A DNA stretch of 64,000 nt from Nyssa sinensis (lineage: Eukaryota > Streptophyta > Magnoliopsida > Cornales > Nyssaceae): the NCBI GenBank assembly GCA_008638375.1, contig CM018048.1, positions 7,869,589 to 7,933,588 on the forward strand, in the 5' to 3' direction. Of the stretch, positions 58,129-64,000 are shown piece after piece. Each line of letters opens with the position of its first letter. Position 1 is the stretch's first letter. The notes under the pieces were generated by a model. That model was given only the letters and a program-made list of their open reading frames with translations. It did not search any database and was not told where the DNA came from. A program made the translations under genes and the position numbers.

Positions 58129-58770
58129 GTCTGTTCATTAGGTTGGTTCAGACCTGTAACTCTTGAATTGATTAAAAGGTTTTTAGGGGTCTGAACTTTG
58201 AAACGGACCAGACCTATTACTCTTGCATGGGCTGCAAGGTTTTTAGGGATCTGTACATTGAAATGGACCAGACCTGTCACTCTTGTATGGGCTGCAAAGT
58301 TTTTAGGGGTCTGTACATTGAGATGGACCAGACCTGTAACTGTACATTGAGATGAACCAGACCTATAACTCTTGCATGGGCTGCAAGGTTTTTAGGGGTC
58401 TGTACATTGAGATGGACCAAACCTGTAACTCTTGCATGAGCTGCAAAGTTTTTAGGGGTCTGTACAATGAAACGGACCAGACCTATAACTCTTGCATAGG
58501 CTGCAAGGTTTCTAGGGATCTGTATATTGAGATGGACCAGACCTGTAACTCTTGCATGGGCTGCAAAGTTTTTAGGGGTCTGTATATTGAGATGGACCAG
58601 ACCTGTAACTCTTGCATAGGCTGCAAGGATTTTAGGGGTCTGTACATTGAGATGAAGCAGACTTGTAACTCTTGTATGAGCTGCAAGGTTTTTAGGGGTC
58701 TGTATATTGAGATGGACCAAACCTGTAACTCTTGCATGGGCTACAAGGTTTTTAGGGATCTGTACGTGAA
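58129..58770. repeat. 60-bp minisatellite, about ten units
   Basis: The phrase 'GGGCTGCAAGGTTTTTAGGG' recurs at a strict 60-bp spacing at 58380, 58440, 58500, 58560, 58620, 58680 and 58740, with further units at about 58170, 58231 and 58291. One shortened unit spans about 58320-58350. The unit length is a multiple of three, and both strands are open over most of the array: plus 58352-58822 with a 20-residue repeat (for example MDQTCNSCMGCKVFRGLYIE) and minus 58277-58720. It lies in the convergent 3' region between the antisense gene and integrase of E3. Translation is unproven. Confidence 0.93.
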
Positions 58771-59116
58771 CATTTTTTGGGTAAGTAAAGAAAGAAAATC
58801 TTTATTGATAGTATTTTCGTAAGTGTTTTACATTCCATGGCCTGGGTATAGGTTTCCCAGCTATGTCTTCTAACTAGTATGTGGTAGGTCTAACAATCTT
58901 TGTTATCCTATATGTGCCTTCCTAGTTGGGCGACAATTTTCCCACAATGGGATCCTTAGTGTTTGGGAACACTCTTCTTAGGACAAGATCCCCGAGTTGG
59001 AAACTGAGGGGCCTCATCCCTTGTTTGGAGCTATTGGCCATCCTGTGCTGGTATGCCTTCATCTTGATTTTGGCCTGATCTTGCTTTTTTTCAAGTAGGT
59101 CCAGATTTTCTACAAG

Positions 59117-60148
59117 CTACTGGTCATTGGCCCCTTGGTCGAAAGCTTTCGTCCTCAAGGTGGGCATACCGATTTTGATAAGAATCACTGCTTCTGAGCC
59201 GTAGACAAGTGAGAATGGAGTTTCAGAGGTTAGTGTTCTTCTTATGGTTTTATAAGCCCAAAGCACACCAAGAAGCTCCTCTACCCATCTTCCTTTGGCA
59301 TCTTCCAACCTCTTCTTAAGAGCATCAAGAATTGTTCGGTTGGTGACCTCGGCTTGCCCGTTGGCTTAAAGGTGCCCTGGCGAAGCGAAGTGATAACTGA
59401 TGCGCAAGTCTTTACAAAATTTTCTTGAGAATTTTACCGACAAACTGCATACCATTGTCTGAAATGATGACGCGAGGTATGCCGAACCTGCAAACTATAT
59501 TCCTTTATGTGAAGCCCTTTACTTCCACTTCCGTGACGAGAATTAGGGGTTCGGCCTCTACCCATTTGAAAAAATAATCGATGGCTACCAAAAGGTACCT
59601 TTTGTTCGGAGTGGCCTTTGGAAGCGGTCCTATAATGTCTATTCCCCATTGAGCAAAGGGCCATGGGCTGGCATAAGAATGAGCTCATGGTGGGGCTGGT
59701 GCTGGTAGGGAGCAAATCGTTGGCATTTATCACATCTTTGGACGTACTCCTTGGCTTGCTTCAGCATACTAGGCCAATAGTAGCTTTGTGTTAGAGCTCA
59801 GTGGGCTATGGTTCTACCACCATTATGGTTGCCGCAGATTTCTTCGTGTATTTCTGCCAGAACATATTGAGATTCTTTTGGAGCCAGGCACCGCAATAGG
59901 GGTTGAGAGTAGGATCTTCAATAGAGCTTTCCATTCAAGACTAAGTACTGAGCCGTCCTGACTTGAGTCCTTCGGGCCAGGTTTTTGTCCTCCGGAAGCA
60001 GCCCTTCTTCTATATATCGGAGGATGAGGCTCATCCAATTTTGAGTCTGTTCAGAAACCTGCGAAGACTGTACCTCTTCAATGCTCGGCCTTGGTTGGTA
60101 AGAGATCTTCGAAGTTGAATCTTCTTCTGGTTTCAGATGGGAGGCCAT
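59117..60148 (-). pseudogene. E3 integrase
   Basis: On the minus strand, 60148-59918 is the N-terminal lead-in (RYIEEGLLPEDKNLARRTQV, then AQYLVLNGKLY). Positions 59733-59434 cover the catalytic core but in a shifted frame; the alternative frame gives DIIGPLPKATPNKRYLLVAI, then DYFFKWVEAEPL and GIPRVIISDNGMQF, with both Asp residues. Positions 59308-59117 give the C-terminal part [20 protein letters not shown] then [13 protein letters not shown], a hallmark of gypsy integrases. Frameshifts and stops separate the pieces, so it is not functional. This domain is missing from the sister element E1. Confidence 0.88.
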
Positions 60149-60149
60149 G

Positions 60150-60490
60150 TTTGCTAAGGTGTCAGCACTAGAGTTCTAACCCCTCTCAATTTTTTGAATA
60201 ATGAATTCATGAAAGGAGAGCTTCAGTAAGTCTACCAGTTCTGAGTATCGAAGCATTCTATCATCTTTGATGGCAAATTCTCCCATAACTTGGCTTACCA
60301 CCAATTGGGAGTCAGAGGAAACTTTGAGATTTTAGGCCTCGTACTCCATTACTAGCTTCATCCTAAGGATAAGGGCTTCGTACTCGGCTTCATTGTTGGA
60401 AACTCTGAATCCCAAGCTTACTGCCTTTTCTACTACCAGCCCTTTAGAGGATCGTAACATCAGGTCGACGCCAGAACCTCGGTTTGTGGA
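60150..60490 (-). pseudogene. E3 second (archaeal-like) RNase H domain
   Basis: On the minus strand a reading through stops gives GFRVSNNEAEYEALILRMKL, then SSDSQLVVSQVMGEFAIKDD and RMLRYSELVDLLKLSFHEF. It matches the extra RNase H of Tat-lineage elements, with NNExEY and SDS motifs, located between the ordinary RNase H and integrase. Interrupted by stops at about 60335 and 60180. Confidence 0.8.
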
Positions 60491-60493
60491 CGA

Positions 60494-61000
60494 TCAATCC
60501 GTATAGAGCTGCCATACAACGACGCTCTTACTCAGCTGTGCCTTATCATGCAGCGCTGGAGTGAACTCCACAACAAATTCTGCCAATACCTGCTCTTTGA
60601 TGGAGGTCCGTGGAATGTAGGATATATCAAATTCTCCCAACTCTACAGACCACTTAACCAATCGCCTCGAGACTTCAAGCTTCTGTAATACTGACTTTAG
60701 TGAAGTGGCGGTTGGGATCTCAATAAGATGTGCCTGAAAATAGGGTCGGAGCTTCCGGACAGATATTATCAGAGTGAAGGCCAGCTTTTCAATCTCTGGA
60801 TACTTTTTCTCTGTGTCTAGAAGTGCCTTGCTTACATAGAATACGGGCTTCTGGACCCTTTTGTCCTGCCTAACAAGTACAAAACTGACGGCATTTTTAG
60901 AGACTGCAACATAGAGGAGCAATTTCTCCCCTTGGATTGGCTTTGAGAGGAGTTCGGGGGAGGCCAGATACTTCTTCAGTTCTTGAAAGGCTTTCTCACA
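60494..61000 (-). pseudogene. E3 RNase H domain of reverse transcriptase
   Basis: The open piece 60922-60494 reads MLLYVAVSKNAVSFVLVRQD, then KPVFYVSKALLDTEKKYPEI and AFTLIISVRKLRPYFQAHLI, then LQKLEVSRRLVKWSVELGEF. This is the usual gypsy RT connection and RNase H segment, degrading the RNA strand during reverse transcription. It ends YTD, the start of the next domain. The corresponding E1 region is 23036-23700. Confidence 0.88.
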
Positions 61001-61191
61001 TTCATCGGACCTTGCAAGGCCCTGTTTTCCTTCAAGGCTTTGAAGAATGGTTGGCAGCGATCGATAGATTTGGAGATGAATCGATTTAGAGCCGCAATTC
61101 TCCCATTCAGAGCTTGAATGTCTTTCTTAGTCTTTGGTGATTCCAGCTCAATCAAGGTTTTAATCTGAGTAGGGTCTGCTTCAATACCCCT

Positions 61192-61990
61192 CTAGGAAAC
61201 CAAAAAACCTAAAAACTTTCCCTTGGTTACACCGAAGGTGCACTTCAAGGGATTTAATTGCATCTTGTGTTGTTTCAGGATATCAAATGTCTGGCTTAGG
61301 TACTGGATGTGGCTGCTCTTCCGTAAGCTTTTGACCAGCATATCATTTATATAGATTTCCACTGTATTGTCGATCAGAGGGCCGAACATCTTGTTCACCA
61401 AACGTTGAGACGTCGCCCCAACATTTTTCAGACCGAACAGCATCACCCTACACCAATAGAGACCTCGTTCAGATAGGAAAGCTATCTTTTCCTGGTCTTG
61501 AGGGTACATCTAGACCTGGTTGTATCCAGAATAGGTGTCCATAAAGCTCATGAGTTTGTGCTCTGCCGTTGCATCGACTAGTTAGTTTATCATTGGAAGA
61601 GGGAAGTTGTCTTTGGGACAAGCTTTGTTGAGGTCTATATAGTCGATGCAGACTCTCCATTTACCATTTTTCTTTTTGACAAGAACAGTATTGGCGAGCC
61701 ATTCTGGATAGAATACCTCCCTTATCATCTTAAGCAGCCAACAACCTCTGCACTTCTTCATTAATGATCTGGTGACGCTCTGGAGCAAAAGTCCTCATTT
61801 TCTATCTTAGAGGAGGGTGATCAAGTCCAATCATTAGCTTGTGGGTGATAAGGTTGGGATTTATCCCCTCCATATCTTTGGTTTCCCAAGCAAACACCAA
61901 GAGGTTGTTGTTCAGGAATTCCACCATCTCTTCTTCTTTGGAAGGTGATAGGTCTAAGCCGATCTGTAAATATCACCCTCCTTCTTTGGG
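61192..61990 (-). pseudogene. E3 reverse transcriptase
   Basis: Pieces on the minus strand are 61788-61582 (MIREVFYPEWLANTVLVKKK, then NGKWRVCIDYIDLNKACPKD and NFPLPM), 61660-61469 in a shifted frame, and 61509-61192 (MYPQDQEKIAFLSERGLYWC, then the active site as VEIYINDMLVKSLRKSSHIQ). The YxDD box reads YIND, so a catalytic Asp is replaced by Asn. A stop precedes the 'MYPQDQEK' piece. Sequence is close to E1's RT at 23763-24575. Confidence 0.9.
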
Positions 61991-62279
61991 GTCTGACGAG
62001 CACTTTGATAGGATCCCCCATTGACTTGGCTCTACTATCCCGTCCTCTAGGGCTTAAAGGTTCATCAATCCAGGAGGGGCAGGCTTCTATCTCATGAAGA
62101 TGGGAAAGGTCTGGGCTCCTATCTTCATGAGAGTGTTGTGATTGCTATTTGGGAGCCTTTTCTTTAAGCGCAAGAGCGTGGCACTTTCGAGCAGTTGGCT
62201 GGCACCCTCTGATAGAATAGACCACATTGTTGTGCACATACTTCAGGCATTAGTGGAGGGTTGAGGTGACCGCTCCTAT

Positions 62280-62620
62280 TTAGTGGAGCCAAGGTCTTCC
62301 GATTATGATATTGTAAGAGGACTTGGAATTCAGAACCATGTATTCTGAGATTATGGTTTTCTGACCATCTCCTTCTCCTACTATTGTGGGAAGGTCAATC
62401 CGCCCCAGCGGGGTGGTGAGGTTTTCATCAAATCCAGCCATTATTGTGGCGGTGGGCTTGAAATCATTGGAGTTGAGCTTCATATGTTTGAGGAGCTCAT
62501 AGAATAACACGTTGGCAGAGCTCCTTGTATCTACCAAGACTCTTCGGATCTCAAAATTAGCAATTTTGAGCTAGATAACGAGGGCGTCACTGTGAGGACA
62601 GTGCACCCCTACAAGATCTT
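62280..62620 (-). pseudogene. E3 aspartic protease
   Basis: On the minus strand the open part 62537-62280 reads MVDTRSSANVLFYELLKHMK, then TIMAGFDENLTTPLGRIDLP and SYNIIIGRPWLH. The active-site triad D-T-G appears as D-T-R, so it is inactive. It shows the intact, uninterrupted form of the region that is split by CACTA 1 in E1, which allows the CACTA target duplication to be read. Confidence 0.9.
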
Positions 62621-63065
62621 GATCTGAGAACTAGATCTCAAGCACTGGCTTTAGTCTTTTCTTAACAACGGAGATCTGAAGGATGCTAGGAGTTGTTCTG
62701 GCTTCCCGAGTATAATGTTTTCTTGCTCGGTTGGACATCCCTATGACTGGGCTATCAGCGTGGAGGAGGAAGATGACCTAATTGTTCTGTTGTTGAGGCT
62801 CATTCTGTCCATCCCTCTGTTCCGGCCTCTGTTCTTGCCTCCTTTGCTGCGGCTTGTCATTTCGAGGGTTTTGCCTCCCGTCTTATTTGACAAACTCTAG
62901 CAGTCGTCCTCTCTTAATGAGCTGTTCGATCTCTTGTTTGAGGGCTCAACATTCATCGGTAGTGTGCCCGTGGTCTTTATGAAAGTCGCAGTACTTATTC
63001 TGGTCCCTGGTGTCGGGATTGCTTTTTAGCGGCTCCGGCCACTTCAGATTTTCACGTGCTTGGAC

Positions 63066-64000
63066 CTACCGAAGTATGTGAGTTAAGGAGACGTTCAGAG
63101 GAGTGTAGGTGCCATACCTTCTAGTGCTAGTGTTGGTCGGGGCCCTGGATGCCATTCTTTTATCGGGACTTCTGACCCTTTTTTTGGTTGCACTAGAGTC
63201 TTTCTTATGATCATCCTTCTGGACCTGTTCTTTAATTTTTTGGGAGGTGATCTTTGCTTCCTCTAGGTTTATGTATTTTCTAGCCCATTCCATGAGCGCT
63301 GCCATGTCAGCGGGAGGCCGGAGGTTAGGCTGGCTACCAGAAAGCTCGGACTGTAATCCGTGATTTCTATGAGTTTGGCATTAAAGCGTGCGATGTACTC
63401 TCTGAGTGATTCTCCTTTGGATTGTTTTACATTTAGCAGGAACTTTGATCCTTTCCTCAACCTTCTACTGGTCATAAATCGATCAAGGAACTGCCTGCTG
63501 AGCTTATAGAAACTAATAACAAATTTCTGAGGGAGGCTGTGAAACCACTTCAGAGCAGTGCCTTTGAGGCTGGTCACAAAGATGCGGCACATGAAGGCAT
63601 CCGTGCCTCCATGTAGTGCCATGGTATGCTGATAATGAGAAAAATGGTCCCCTGGGTCCCGAGTCATGTCTTACAGAGTGAACTTTGGGACGATGAATTT
63701 CTTTAGCCACTCTTCCGCCATTATGGCGGGGGTGAATGATGTGACAAATCTTCCGAGCAGCTTGGCTAGCTCATCTTGTTCTAAAGGGATGTAAGCACCT
63801 TTAGTAACAACTATGTGGTCCATAGAGTCCGCTACTTCTTCGATCCTTTGTGGGCACCCAGGCTGTACCGGTGGTCGAAGGTCCTACCTTGCAGCCTCAG
63901 TGCCCACATAGGTGGGACGATTCTGTCCCAAGGTAGGGAGAGAATGCCGATTTTCCTAGACTGGGGGAACCAGTGCCGTGTGGGGCTAAAACTCTTACGG
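63066..64000 (-). pseudogene. E3 gag (partial, runs off the window)
   Basis: On the minus strand the piece 63667-63269 reads MTRDPGDHFSHYQHTMALHG, then FVTSLKGTALKWFHSLPQKF, RQFLDRFMTSRRLRKGSKFL and ESLREYIARFNAKLIEITDY, the retrotransposon gag capsid core. It continues after a shift at 63305-63066 (MAALMEWARKYINLEEAKIT, then KKRVRSPDKRMAS), the basic nucleocapsid part. The N-terminal part continues to and beyond 64000. It is closely related to the E1 gag. Confidence 0.88.

Larger units (their letters stand above)
51570..64000 (-). mobile_element. Ty3/gypsy (Tat-type) retrotransposon E3, runs off the right edge
   Basis: The 3' LTR is at 51570-52158, and gag-pol lies on the minus strand from the window edge to about 59100. 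An antisense gene (52596-54644), an inserted solo LTR (54732-57592) and a 60-bp minisatellite (58129-58770) lie between. The order on the minus strand (gag, protease, RT, RNase H, second RNase H, integrase) and the antisense gene next to the 3' LTR identify the Tat lineage. LTR, primer/polypurine motifs and proteins are clearly of the same family as E1, but this copy keeps the integrase. Several stops and frameshifts exist, so it is not autonomous. The 5' LTR is outside the window. Confidence 0.92.

Noticed and set aside
58129..58770. CRISPR-like array
   Set aside because: Units are contiguous 60-bp tandem copies without unique spacers, in a plant retrotransposon.
58277..58822. Cys-rich repeat protein encoded by the minisatellite
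   Set aside because: Frames are open on both strands only because the unit is 60 bp. No start context, promoter or family match, so it is listed as a repeat and not a gene.

Overview
The window is plant nuclear DNA, most likely from a large-genome eudicot and probably a woody rosid. The species cannot be named from sequence alone. Evidence for a plant: GT-AG introns; a CC-NBS-LRR disease-resistance gene tail; F-box, COQ4, PTI1-like kinase, RD19-type protease and bifunctional-nuclease (BBD) sequences of plant type; and plant-specific retrotransposon lineages. About two thirds of the window is transposon-derived, and most host-gene sequence in it is broken.

Layout. 1-5300: 3' end of a plus-strand NBS-LRR gene with three tandemly duplicated LRR exons, a fourth LRR exon and a 14-codon terminal exon. 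5300-13780: gene-poor sequence with small tandem duplications, a 135-bp 18S rRNA fragment (7631-7765) and a complete 506-bp TRIM retrotransposon (9153-9658). 13780-19339: decayed minus-strand Ty3/gypsy element (E2) with one recognisable LTR. 20474-32007: complete Tat-type gypsy element (E1) with two 462-bp LTRs and the target duplication ATATT. E1 has lost its integrase and is split in its protease by a 4.4-kb CACTA transposon (25057-29474). That CACTA carries an intron-containing piece of COQ4, and the COQ4 intron holds a hAT-type MITE, so three transposons are nested. 32008-39034: copia fragment, F-box pseudogene and a partial chromovirus-type LTR. 39035-43523: second CACTA transposon carrying pieces of two other host genes, a PTI1-like kinase and an RD19-type cysteine protease, plus a transposase-associated-domain relic. 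43527-51569: BBD pseudogene whose exon is split by a 3.5-kb solo LTR. 51570-64000: a second, longer Tat-type gypsy element (E3) of the E1 family, running off the right edge, with a 2.9-kb solo LTR inserted in it and a 60-bp minisatellite.

The most interesting system is the paired architecture of E1 and E3. Both carry gag-pol on the minus strand. Both also carry, between the 3' LTR and pol, an oppositely transcribed gene with its own TATA box outside the LTR, a conserved start (MSxFD), conserved introns, a domain resembling the 'putative gypsy type transposon' family and a coiled-coil tail. The second highlight is that both CACTA elements have captured host-gene exons, and one of them has taken two unrelated genes in the same orientation.

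All assignments come from reading the sequence and remembered family features. No database search was run.
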